From: Lentisphaerota bacterium
GTDB lineage: Bacteria; Verrucomicrobiota; Lentisphaeria; Victivallales; Victivallaceae
DNA length: 38,659 nucleotides
NCBI GenBank assembly: GCA_015061725.1
Contig: SUVX01000030.1
Span: 1 to 38,659 of the forward strand
Direction of reading: 5' to 3'
The translations under genes and the position numbers were made by a program. Positions 19,001 through 26,207 of the stretch are shown one piece after another. How positions within the stretch are numbered: the stretch's first letter is position 1; every line of letters begins with the position of its first letter. The notes below the pieces were generated by a model, which did no database searches, was not told where the DNA came from, and worked only from the letters and a program-made list of their open reading frames with translations.

Positions 19001-19290
19001 TTTGTCATGCTGCAGTTGGCAAGATATTCTGTATCATCCACAGAAAAACACAATTCTGCAAGTCCGCGTTTTGCGCCTTTTGAAAGCGATTCAGTTCTAT
19101 CTCCGCCGTCCAGACGGGGCGTTCTGCCGTAAAGAGCCAGACAGATGGCATCGAGGATCGTGGTTTTGCCGCTGCCGGTGGGACCGGTGATGGCAAAAAT
19201 ACCGTTGGCAAAATCAGGAGCTTCAAAGTCAATGGTAAATTGTCCGTAAAGGCTGTTGATATTCTGAATAACAAGTTTTTTTATCTTCAT
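16087..19290 (-). CDS. sbcC: SbcC exonuclease subunit (Rad50-like SMC ATPase)
   Basis: The 1067-aa ATPase subunit of the SbcCD nuclease, which opens and cuts DNA hairpins and protein-blocked ends. Visible parts: Walker A GPTGSGKT (36-43), a long coiled coil interrupted by the zinc-hook motif C524-P-L-C527 near the middle, the signature LSGGE (about 969) and Walker B FLDEGFGTLD (about 998-1007). Length is close to E. coli SbcC (1048 aa). AAGGAG precedes ATG 19290, and the gene starts 12 nt after the sbcD stop. The gene itself is ordinary; its location between a NhaC antiporter and an amino-acid symporter in a glycan operon is not. Confidence 0.95.
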   Translation of the reverse strand: MKIKKLVIQNINSLYGQFTIDFEAPDFANGIFAITGPTGSGKTTILDAICLALYGRTPRLDGGDRTESLSKGAKRGLAELCFSVDDTEYLANCSMTNSTAKHVLSSNGKILADSLRKTPAFIAELIGMECDQFCRAVLLAQGKFDAFLAAKDNEKANILEQITDTGVYTRIASKINEVSSQFKAQISQMEAVVQARQLFDDETVKQKQEQLRQMSERNNILLKSISELEKLLTRFERINFLSRSLEENANLTLILEEEKKAFASDRIRLESGERAARIQLSYAPLTACRKEVENNQKRQQELLDKLPEMEREVNADTALLAQVKEEFDRQEKVTDEVLKLIGEVVLLDNEINTGKKNETLLLAERDSLLKQQQLLQKNESDTSAKERAFAEEKGVCRAYLETHADDRTLVEKKARWQEQIAFCNDRQKKVKASASAQQTAVKKLEKAEQDFSLQQQSFEKAQAAVVETEKLAEEKAKELSALLNGKTFENLELEVDLRQKSVERLLQIQSFEQARHKLADGEICPLCGSTVHPFAEGNVPGSSREEEELAQAKKQLADCRKMEQKCAEIKNSLLKQKMACGEEKARLQMAENAVISLKSNVEDCRKQLEELREESDAAVDHLIKEWAACGFEWQDISVLPPEVDQRILAFSSKEFRLQELEKSSAANTQNLAVLKNQLEKCAADLAGTDEKIRSVQADTQALILKRKSLFGEKNPEEESKLARKHLEEVRKKHDKLAVENARKTENLRTTREMLDNIKTVLAGKLTEEKELEQKFIDACGRENMSVADFLQALLPAEELTRLVAVGTNLDTRTRTLSEDRGKFSSELETLKKEFPADFEAESSRGILEESRKESSQLLLDIGALSGELDNNEKRRQQNLNELKELENMRQRAVVWYDLDKLIGGSGGYIFKRIAQVVTLENLLCCANNILKGMNGRYELILRRQNQQQLLAIDVIDHWQGSEIRPSENLSGGERFQISLSLALGLSSMGGKNNRIDSIFLDEGFGTLDANSLDQALQTLAALQRGENKLIGIISHVQAISDNIASVIEVIPQGGGRSRLAGVGVSVS

Positions 19291-19302
19291 TTCCGTAACT
19301 CC

Positions 19303-20484
19303 TTATTCAAAATTATCTTCTTCATTTTCAAGCAGACGGCAAGCCTCCATAAAGGCGGCAGTCAAAGTTTGTTTCCGCTCGTCGGACATGTTTTCAATCA
19401 CTCTTTCAAACAGTTTTTGCGGCGTAATCTCAACAGGTTCATCCGTATTTCTGCGGTACTGTGTCAGAGCCGGATTCATCTGCTGATTATCACATTTTAT
19501 GACACTTACCTGCGTATCAGCACAATAACCTGAAAGTATATACGAAAGCCGGGGTTCAAAATCTCCGGTATGAAAAGCATACACCCAGACACTTTCTCCG
19601 CACTTGGAAAATTCTTCAATTTTTTCACGCAGTTCATCAAGAGTTCCTGAAATCTTTTCAATGCGCTGAAAACAGGGGATTACAATTTCAACGGGGGCAT
19701 CTTTGAGCTTGTCACTGTCAAGAATCAGCAGTTTTTTGACGTCTTTGAAATCTTTGAAATCCATTTGCAGCAAAGCGCCGCTGTACCGGGCATTGATATT
19801 TCCCTCAATCTGCTGCGGAACGTGCAGATGTCCGAGCGCAAGATAATCAATATTTTCCGGCAGCCGGGAAACGGGAACAGCCTGCAAAGAATTGTAATAG
19901 TTGACTTCATCTGCATAAAAGTGTCCGGTGGCAATCAGGGGAACGCCGGGATAAAGTTCTTCAGATCTGGCGCAGATTTTTTCATACCAGGCAAGCACCC
20001 CCTCAAGACGGCGGTTTTCCTGAGCTTCAATATCCTCTCCTGATACCGCACGGCGGATATCGCTGTCGCGCAGATACGGAACAGCACAGACAACAGCGGC
20101 AATCTTTCCATCCTCTGTTTGAAGCGGAATGATGGCTGAATCAACTTTTTCAGAATCAACTTTTCCGGACACATGAACGGCAAACTTTTTGAGAACATGC
20201 GCCGGAGCCTCAAGAAAACTTGCAGAATCATGGTTCCCGGCAGTTACTATCAGATTTTTAACTCCCGCATCACGGGCGGAAACCAGAAAATTATAATACT
20301 GTTCCGTGGCACGGTTTGAGGGAAGATTACTGTCAAAAACATCTCCTGCAATAATAACAGCTTCAATGTGTTCTTCGCAGATAACTTTTAAAATAAACTC
20401 AAGAACTTTGTCAAATTCATCATATCTTTTCCGGGAATCAAACACAGCTCCCAGATGCCAGTCTGATGTGTGTAAGATTTTCAT
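19303..20484 (-). CDS. sbcD: SbcD nuclease subunit (Mre11-like)
   Basis: A 393-aa calcineurin-type nuclease, partner of SbcC. Metal motifs in order: SDWHLG (D8, H10), AGDVFD, AGNHDS, GHFYAD and GHLH. The start is placed at ATG 20484 because AGGAGG (plus 20492-20497) sits 7 nt upstream; the TTG two codons earlier would be too close to it. Only 2 nt separate this ATG from the TGA of the NhaC gene, so translation is probably coupled to that gene. Mn2+-dependent exonuclease and hairpin endonuclease activity is known for the family. Confidence 0.95.
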   Translation of the reverse strand: MKILHTSDWHLGAVFDSRKRYDEFDKVLEFILKVICEEHIEAVIIAGDVFDSNLPSNRATEQYYNFLVSARDAGVKNLIVTAGNHDSASFLEAPAHVLKKFAVHVSGKVDSEKVDSAIIPLQTEDGKIAAVVCAVPYLRDSDIRRAVSGEDIEAQENRRLEGVLAWYEKICARSEELYPGVPLIATGHFYADEVNYYNSLQAVPVSRLPENIDYLALGHLHVPQQIEGNINARYSGALLQMDFKDFKDVKKLLILDSDKLKDAPVEIVIPCFQRIEKISGTLDELREKIEEFSKCGESVWVYAFHTGDFEPRLSYILSGYCADTQVSVIKCDNQQMNPALTQYRRNTDEPVEITPQKLFERVIENMSDERKQTLTAAFMEACRLLENEEDNFE

Positions 20485-20486
20485 TA

Positions 20487-22115
20487 TCAAACCTCCTCAC
20501 GCCGCGGCATGGCAAAAAATTTAAAAAGCAGCAGCAGACAGCCCATAGAAAAAACAAGGATGGGAAAAACGACAAACCAATTCTGAATGAATCCGCAAAG
20601 AACAAATCCCAGAAAAGAAAATGCTGCAACCGTCAACGCATAAGGCAGCTGTGTTGAAACATGAATAATGTGTTTGCAGCCGCTTCCGGCTGATGACATG
20701 ATCGTTGTATCAGATATGGGCGAACAGTGATCTCCGCAGACGGCTCCGGCAAGACAGGCGGATATACCGATGATGAAAAGCGGATTATCAGAAGGAAATA
20801 TACCGATGATAATCGGGATCAATATTCCGAAAGTTCCCCACGCCGTTCCGGTTGAAAACGACAAACCGACAGCAACCAGAAAAATCACAGCCGGCAGAAA
20901 GTTGACGCAACTTGCAGCAGAACCGTCAATTGTCCGTGCAATGAATTCCATTGCCTGCAGCTGAGTGGTCATATTTTTCAATGCCGTCGCCAGAGTCAGA
21001 ATCAGAATGGCAGGGACCATGGTATTGACGCCCTGCGGAATACAATCGGCAACTTCTTTAAAAGTCAAAACCTTGCGGTACACAAAGTACAGCATTGTCA
21101 GAATCAGCACAGGCAGCGCCCCCAGCGGCAGTCCGAATGAAGCATCGGTCTTGCCGAATGACTCAATGAAATTATGATTTTTCAAGATTCCTCCGGCATA
21201 GAGCAAAGCCCCCAGACAGAAAACAATCAAAAGTACCACGGGGATAATCATATCCGACATCCGTCCTTTTTCAGAAACGTCATCTGAAGAACGGCTTTCT
21301 GAATCAACCGCAGAAATATCCTCAGACTCTGCTGCAATTCTTTCGTAATACGCCATAGGACCGTAATCTATACGGAAAAACGTCAGCAGAATAATAAAAC
21401 ACAACGTAAGCAATGAATAAAAATTAAACGGAATGGCACAGACAAAAAGTTCAAATCCGGATCTGCCCTGACCGGAAGCATATTGCGACACCGCCGCCGC
21501 CCAGGAAGACACCGGAGCAATCATGCAGATCGGCGCAGCAGTTGCATCCACCACAAAAGCCAGTTTTGCCCGGGATATTTTTTTCGCATCCGACACAGGA
21601 CGCATCACATTTCCGACAGTCAGACAGTTGAAATAATCATCAATGAAAATGAGAATCCCGAGAAAAAAGGTGACTAAAATCACACCGCAACGGGATTTCA
21701 CCCGTGTCATCGCCCATTTTCCGAATGCAGCGGCACTGCCGGTCCGGTTGATGAGTACAACCAATATGCCGAGAACCGCCAGAAAGATGAAAATTCCCGA
21801 AGTGGACTTGACTGCTTCAATCAACCCTTTGGAAACAAGACAATCTGCCGCCTCAAACAGAGAAAAATTTGAAACAAACAACCCGCCGAGAAGGATTCCT
21901 GCAAAAAGCGACGAGTACACCTCTTTGGTCACCAGTGCCAGAACAATGGCAACAAGCGGCGGCACAAGCGCCCAGAACGTTCCCGTAAAAGGATTTTTTT
22001 GAACAACAGCAGAACTCAAAACTGACACATTTTCAGCACAAAGCGTTCCCGGACAAAACGCACAGAAAAAAAACAGCAAAACGGCAGATATTCCAAAAAA
22101 TTTTCTCATAATCAT
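20487..22115 (-). CDS. nhaC: NhaC-family Na+/H+ antiporter
   Basis: A large multi-helix transporter of the NhaC type, with FIDDYFNCLTVGNVMRPV and the paired GDHCSPISDTTIMSSAG motif near the C-terminus. It begins with a hydrophobic stretch that looks like a signal peptide (MRKFFGISAVLLFFFCAFCPGTLCA) before the first core helix. The start is uncertain: ATG 22115 (542 aa) lies one base after the creatininase-gene TAG, and ATG 22109 is two codons later. Neither has a clear ribosome binding site, so translation may depend on coupling to the upstream gene. It exports sodium in exchange for protons. Some relatives exchange organic acids such as malate/lactate, so substrate identity is less sure than family. 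Confidence 0.85.
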   Translation of the reverse strand: MIMRKFFGISAVLLFFFCAFCPGTLCAENVSVLSSAVVQKNPFTGTFWALVPPLVAIVLALVTKEVYSSLFAGILLGGLFVSNFSLFEAADCLVSKGLIEAVKSTSGIFIFLAVLGILVVLINRTGSAAAFGKWAMTRVKSRCGVILVTFFLGILIFIDDYFNCLTVGNVMRPVSDAKKISRAKLAFVVDATAAPICMIAPVSSWAAAVSQYASGQGRSGFELFVCAIPFNFYSLLTLCFIILLTFFRIDYGPMAYYERIAAESEDISAVDSESRSSDDVSEKGRMSDMIIPVVLLIVFCLGALLYAGGILKNHNFIESFGKTDASFGLPLGALPVLILTMLYFVYRKVLTFKEVADCIPQGVNTMVPAILILTLATALKNMTTQLQAMEFIARTIDGSAASCVNFLPAVIFLVAVGLSFSTGTAWGTFGILIPIIIGIFPSDNPLFIIGISACLAGAVCGDHCSPISDTTIMSSAGSGCKHIIHVSTQLPYALTVAAFSFLGFVLCGFIQNWFVVFPILVFSMGCLLLLFKFFAMPRREEV

Positions 22116-22116
22116 T

Positions 22117-22854
22117 CTATTTAAAAAAAAGCACTTTTTCCATATTATCCACGATGGCGCTGACGTAACGTCTGCCGAATTCAGCGGATGATTGCAGAGA
22201 ACTTCCGGCAAACCAATCAGAGGAAATATGTTTTTCCAAGTGAACAGTTTCCGGATAAAGCTCCATCATAGCAGAGGTTTCAACGATTCCCGCATGGTCG
22301 CTTGAAAACTCTTCTTCAATCTTTTCATCGGTCAGAGCATGGATCATGATGTGATTGAAAATATTGTTTTCAGGCGCATCATAATAATCCTTCATGGCGC
22401 TGTCGCCCCACCATCCCCTGCCCTTTTTGCGTTCTTCTTCAGCAAAAATCGCCCGTCTTCCGGCAAAGCGGAATGCCAGATCCAACGGCATGCCCTGCAT
22501 GAAATTTTCGGACTGGTGATAGACAAAGCCATGAATATTTTTAAAGCCTGTCTGAAGCAGATTTGTAAAAAGTTCTTCAGCGAAACGGCAGACCGTCATG
22601 GAATCGACACTCAACGAACCGTATTCCGGTCCGGCAACAGCAAAACTGGATGTTCCGTAGTAAAATGCCGGCAGCAGTATCACTTCAGGATGACGCTGTT
22701 CAAGGCGTTTGAGACACCCTTCAATTATCAGACCATCGGTACCGACGGGAAGATGTCCTGAGTGATACTCCAAGTTGCCGATTGAAATAACAACCGGCGT
22801 ATTATCCGAAATCGCCTGCCGTATTTCATCAGGCGCCATAAATTTGTATTGCAT
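22117..22854 (-). CDS. Creatininase-family amidohydrolase
   Basis: This 245-aa protein is of the creatininase family (metal-dependent amide hydrolases that include creatininase and the MftE peptidase). The N-terminal motif has E29, H31 and D40 at the spacing of creatininase E34/H36/D45, and a later HAGIVETS matches the family HAGxxETS motif. The usual NGHxxN or NGHxEN motif is replaced by YHQSEN, so one metal-ligand His is displaced or changed to Gln. I choose ATG 22854 rather than the GTG at 22887, because the latter overlaps the previous gene and lacks a binding site; AGGT lies upstream of the ATG. Substrate unknown; in this operon it might act on an N-acyl or amide sugar derivative. Confidence 0.75.
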   Translation of the reverse strand: MQYKFMAPDEIRQAISDNTPVVISIGNLEYHSGHLPVGTDGLIIEGCLKRLEQRHPEVILLPAFYYGTSSFAVAGPEYGSLSVDSMTVCRFAEELFTNLLQTGFKNIHGFVYHQSENFMQGMPLDLAFRFAGRRAIFAEEERKKGRGWWGDSAMKDYYDAPENNIFNHIMIHALTDEKIEEEFSSDHAGIVETSAMMELYPETVHLEKHISSDWFAGSSLQSSAEFGRRYVSAIVDNMEKVLFFK

Positions 22855-22864
22855 ATAAAAAAAC

Positions 22865-24997
22865 CTATCTTTCCAACAGTACCGCACCGCCGCTAAAGGG
22901 GCGCAGATTTTTGAAAACTATGCTGCCGTTACTTGCACACACAACGCCATCCGGCAGAAATGAACTGACGATTCTGCCGTTTCCGGAAAGAATAATCTCT
23001 TCAGGAGAATCGGCAAATGTATGAAATACGACAAGTTCCAGATTTTTCTTTTCCCTGCGGACAACCTGGTATCCTGAGGGATTGTTCCAGCGTCCTGCAG
23101 CCGTACAGGGGATGGAGACTTTTCCATCTTTTAAAACCGGCACGATTTTGCGGTAAAAGACAAGAGCCTCTTTGACGATTGCAAACTGCTTTTCATCCAG
23201 CAAATCAGGATTGCCCGAAAGAACCAGTCTGCCCAGACATCCTGCCGCCAGAGAGTAATGGAGACGGTCACTGCTGTCATTTTCTCTTACGGCTGCCCAG
23301 ACCTGCAGCGCGCGGGCGGGAATAAGCAGACTCTGATGCGCTGAAATAATGGGAATTTCCCATCCCTCATGTGCATCACTGCCGCTGACCATGTCGGCAA
23401 AACGCACCCACCAGGGAGAGATACGGTGTCCGCCTGAAGCGCAGCTTTCGATTACAAGTTCAGGCAATTCCTGACGGATATGTTCAAAATAAGCGCAGAC
23501 CGCCTCTGTATGACGGCGCATGACTTCTGCGGGAACTGCTCCGTCATCGGAATCAGAACCGCAGGGAATGACGACATTATAGTCAACTTTCATGTAGCCG
23601 AACTTGTTTTTGCGGAGCATGGCAATCATTTTTTCATCAAGATAACGCCAGACCTCCGGCTTTTCAAAGTTGAAACAAACGCTTTCACCGATACGCAGAA
23701 CCTCTCCGTCCAAGTGCAGAAAATACTCCGGATGTTCCTTGAAAACTTTGGAGTTGATATTGGCATTTTCAAACTCAAACCAGACACCGGGCGTAACGCC
23801 TTTGTCAAGCATTTCCTGAGTGAATGCCGCCAATCCCTCAGGATAACGGCTTTTTGCCTCGTCCCAGTCGCCGATGACAGATTTACAACCCTCTTCAACA
23901 AACCAGCCGGCATCAAGAGAAAGATACTTTGCGCCCAACTCCGGCAGTTTTTCAAGAATGGGACGGATCTGCTTTACGCCCGGTTTTCCCCAGGTGGAAC
24001 ACCATTCGTTGAAAACCAGCGGAAAATCATGCGCTTTTTCAGGCAGAGTAAACAGCATTTCATTCTGGTAGGCTCTCAGACGGGAATAGAAATCTTCAGC
24101 CTTGCCCTGCACGCAGCCGACGGCGGCACAGGGACCCGCAAAATGTTCTTGCGGCGCAATAATTTTGCACCAGGCATTGGACTCCCTGCCCGGCAGTCCG
24201 CCGGAAAGATTCAAAAAGTCATCGCGGCGCGAGAGTTCCATCTCCCACGAGCCGGGCGCAACGACAGAAGCTCCCCAGAAAACCTGATTTCTGTCATCTT
24301 CAAATCCCAGAAAGGGATAAAAATTTCTGACGGGAATCCCGGCAAACTGTCCGAAACGCAGAGAACGCACCCCCGCACCTTGCCATGAGGCTTCCAGCCC
24401 CATTTCTTCAATGGTGCGGATTTCAGGACGGCACTCTGCGCTCCAGCTTGAGAGAAAACGGTGGACTTTTCCAACACTGTCATCACTTTGAAAAAGTGAC
24501 AACAAACCAATTGAAAATGATGCCAGATACTCCAGTTTCACAGGTTTTCCGGAATTGTTGATAAATTCCGTATTGATTTCAAACAGTCCCGCTTCTTCAA
24601 CAAAACTCACACTGTGAACGACCTCAAGTCCGCTGCCGTCAGAAAAAACAGTTTCAACACTGACGGCATCGGCTTTCTGCTCTTTGAGTTTAAAGCGCGG
24701 ACAGCTGCCGGAGTTGCGCATTGAAAGTCCTGCGGCATTCTGCAACGCCCAGGGATCACCCGCAAGTTTCAGCTGAACCAGACTTTCAAAATCGTATGCG
24801 GGAAAGGGATATCCGCTCTGACGGGCAAGATCACGGCAGCCGACAGTATCTTTCAAATCTTTGCGGTGTTCCGGAATCAAATCCGCCATCGCAGCAGGAA
24901 TCATGGCAAGTCCCAACTGCTGATCTTTTTCAAAGTAGATCAGCAGGGTATCGCCGAATACAAAACTGCTGTAAACCGGGAAAGGCATATTTTTCAT
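22865..24997 (-). CDS. GH36-type alpha-galactosidase-like glycosidase
   Basis: A 710-aa glycoside hydrolase with the clan GH-D layout: an N-terminal beta-sandwich (about 1-310), a catalytic TIM barrel (about 325-620) and a C-terminal beta domain. The likely nucleophile is D472 in YMKVDYN, and the likely acid/base is D541 in VSGSDAHE, 69 residues later. CASGGHR stands where GH36 enzymes usually have CASGGGR. There is no signal peptide, so it is cytoplasmic. Expected activity is hydrolysis of terminal alpha-galactosides, but GH27/GH36 relatives with other substrates exist. ATG 24997 is preferred (GGTGA upstream); a GTG at 25006 would overlap the previous stop by 4 nt. Confidence 0.85.
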   Translation of the reverse strand: MKNMPFPVYSSFVFGDTLLIYFEKDQQLGLAMIPAAMADLIPEHRKDLKDTVGCRDLARQSGYPFPAYDFESLVQLKLAGDPWALQNAAGLSMRNSGSCPRFKLKEQKADAVSVETVFSDGSGLEVVHSVSFVEEAGLFEINTEFINNSGKPVKLEYLASFSIGLLSLFQSDDSVGKVHRFLSSWSAECRPEIRTIEEMGLEASWQGAGVRSLRFGQFAGIPVRNFYPFLGFEDDRNQVFWGASVVAPGSWEMELSRRDDFLNLSGGLPGRESNAWCKIIAPQEHFAGPCAAVGCVQGKAEDFYSRLRAYQNEMLFTLPEKAHDFPLVFNEWCSTWGKPGVKQIRPILEKLPELGAKYLSLDAGWFVEEGCKSVIGDWDEAKSRYPEGLAAFTQEMLDKGVTPGVWFEFENANINSKVFKEHPEYFLHLDGEVLRIGESVCFNFEKPEVWRYLDEKMIAMLRKNKFGYMKVDYNVVIPCGSDSDDGAVPAEVMRRHTEAVCAYFEHIRQELPELVIESCASGGHRISPWWVRFADMVSGSDAHEGWEIPIISAHQSLLIPARALQVWAAVRENDSSDRLHYSLAAGCLGRLVLSGNPDLLDEKQFAIVKEALVFYRKIVPVLKDGKVSIPCTAAGRWNNPSGYQVVRREKKNLELVVFHTFADSPEEIILSGNGRIVSSFLPDGVVCASNGSIVFKNLRPFSGGAVLLER

Positions 24998-25002
24998 ATT
25001 TA

Positions 25003-26205
25003 TCACCAGGTAAAGACAGGCTGCGGTGCTTCGGGATCAGAAAGCGGATCGCGGAATGGTTCATTGTGCCGTCCGAGCCAGACACCGGACTGATCACTTT
25101 CAACATGGAGCAGCGCAGAGAGCGCATACATCGTTGCACGGGTTCCGGAAATCATCTCTCCCGGCTTCTCTTCAGCGGGGAATGCGCCGTCAAGCAGCGG
25201 ACTGCCGGTATTTTTGAACTGCATGGCAAGCAGTGCTTCAAGCGTGCGGTCTCTTGCCGATAAAAGTTCATCATCATTGTATTTGATACCCAGATCGTGG
25301 AAGTACATCAGTGCCTGCGGTACGGCGGAGGGAAAACGTCCTTTGCCGAAACCGCCGTCGGGATCCTGCACACGCATAAGATAACGGGCAAAACGCAGAG
25401 CATATTCGTTGTATTCCTCTTTACCGAAAAGCTCCGCCGCCTGCATAAGCATTGCCGCGCCGAAGTCATCGTTGAAGTTGTGCATACCCAGTTCAATGAT
25501 ATCCGCCATGTGCTTGGATTTGGACAGGGCATTGGTGAAAATCTCACGGCGGACGATCACGGAACCGTCCTCTCTGATGAAGTCACGGCAGTAGATTTCA
25601 GCGATGGGTTTCATACCGCGTTCAATGTAGCGCAGATCGTGTGTCGCCTTGAACAGATCGTAGAAAAAGAGTCCGCAGCCGGACTGGAAGGAACCCCGTC
25701 CGTAGAAATGATCCTGTCCGTCGGTCAGCACCGCCCAGCGGGGCCATCCCTCAAACATACCGTACTCCATGAGCCAGTTGCCGTAAATGACGGCACGGTC
25801 AAGGTATTCCGGATTCTTGGTTGCATTATAAAGCCAGGTCAGCGCCCAGGCGGCACTGGCGGAGTCGCGGGGACAGAACTCAGTGGACTGCGGCGTCACT
25901 TCACGGAAAGCACCGTAATAAAGTTTCATGCGCGGATCCATGATCTGAAGACTCATAATATAGTGTCCGGCACGTTCCGCCGCCTGAAGATAACGCTCAT
26001 AACCGGTGCGTTTCCAGGCGGCAAGCAGTCCCATGAGAGAACAGCCGGAATCCCAACCGGTCGTCATGGAGTGAACTCCCTTTTCAAGACTGGTGGACCA
26101 GGGAAAACGTCCGCTGTTGGCATCAAGACGGTTGTGAACCTGATTGGCAACAAACCATTCCGCGGTATGCAAGGCGGCATCAAGGATAATGTTTTTGTCG
26201 ATCAT
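25003..26205 (-). CDS. Six-hairpin (alpha/alpha-barrel) glycosidase-like protein
   Basis: A 400-aa helical protein of the six-hairpin glycosidase superfamily. Repeated helix-hairpin units with aromatic-rich turns (TGWDSGCSLMGLLAAW, PRDSASAAWALTWLY, DPDGGFGKGRFPSAVPQALMYF) resemble GH88/GH105 unsaturated glucuronyl hydrolases and AGE-type epimerases. I cannot assign one family from motifs. There is no signal peptide. The start at ATG 26205 follows GAAGGGAAAA and lies 2 nt after the phosphoesterase stop. Its position just before the GH36 gene suggests that it works on oligosaccharides imported into the cytoplasm. Confidence 0.7.
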   Translation of the reverse strand: MIDKNIILDAALHTAEWFVANQVHNRLDANSGRFPWSTSLEKGVHSMTTGWDSGCSLMGLLAAWKRTGYERYLQAAERAGHYIMSLQIMDPRMKLYYGAFREVTPQSTEFCPRDSASAAWALTWLYNATKNPEYLDRAVIYGNWLMEYGMFEGWPRWAVLTDGQDHFYGRGSFQSGCGLFFYDLFKATHDLRYIERGMKPIAEIYCRDFIREDGSVIVRREIFTNALSKSKHMADIIELGMHNFNDDFGAAMLMQAAELFGKEEYNEYALRFARYLMRVQDPDGGFGKGRFPSAVPQALMYFHDLGIKYNDDELLSARDRTLEALLAMQFKNTGSPLLDGAFPAEEKPGEMISGTRATMYALSALLHVESDQSGVWLGRHNEPFRDPLSDPEAPQPVFTW

Positions 26206-26207
26206 AA

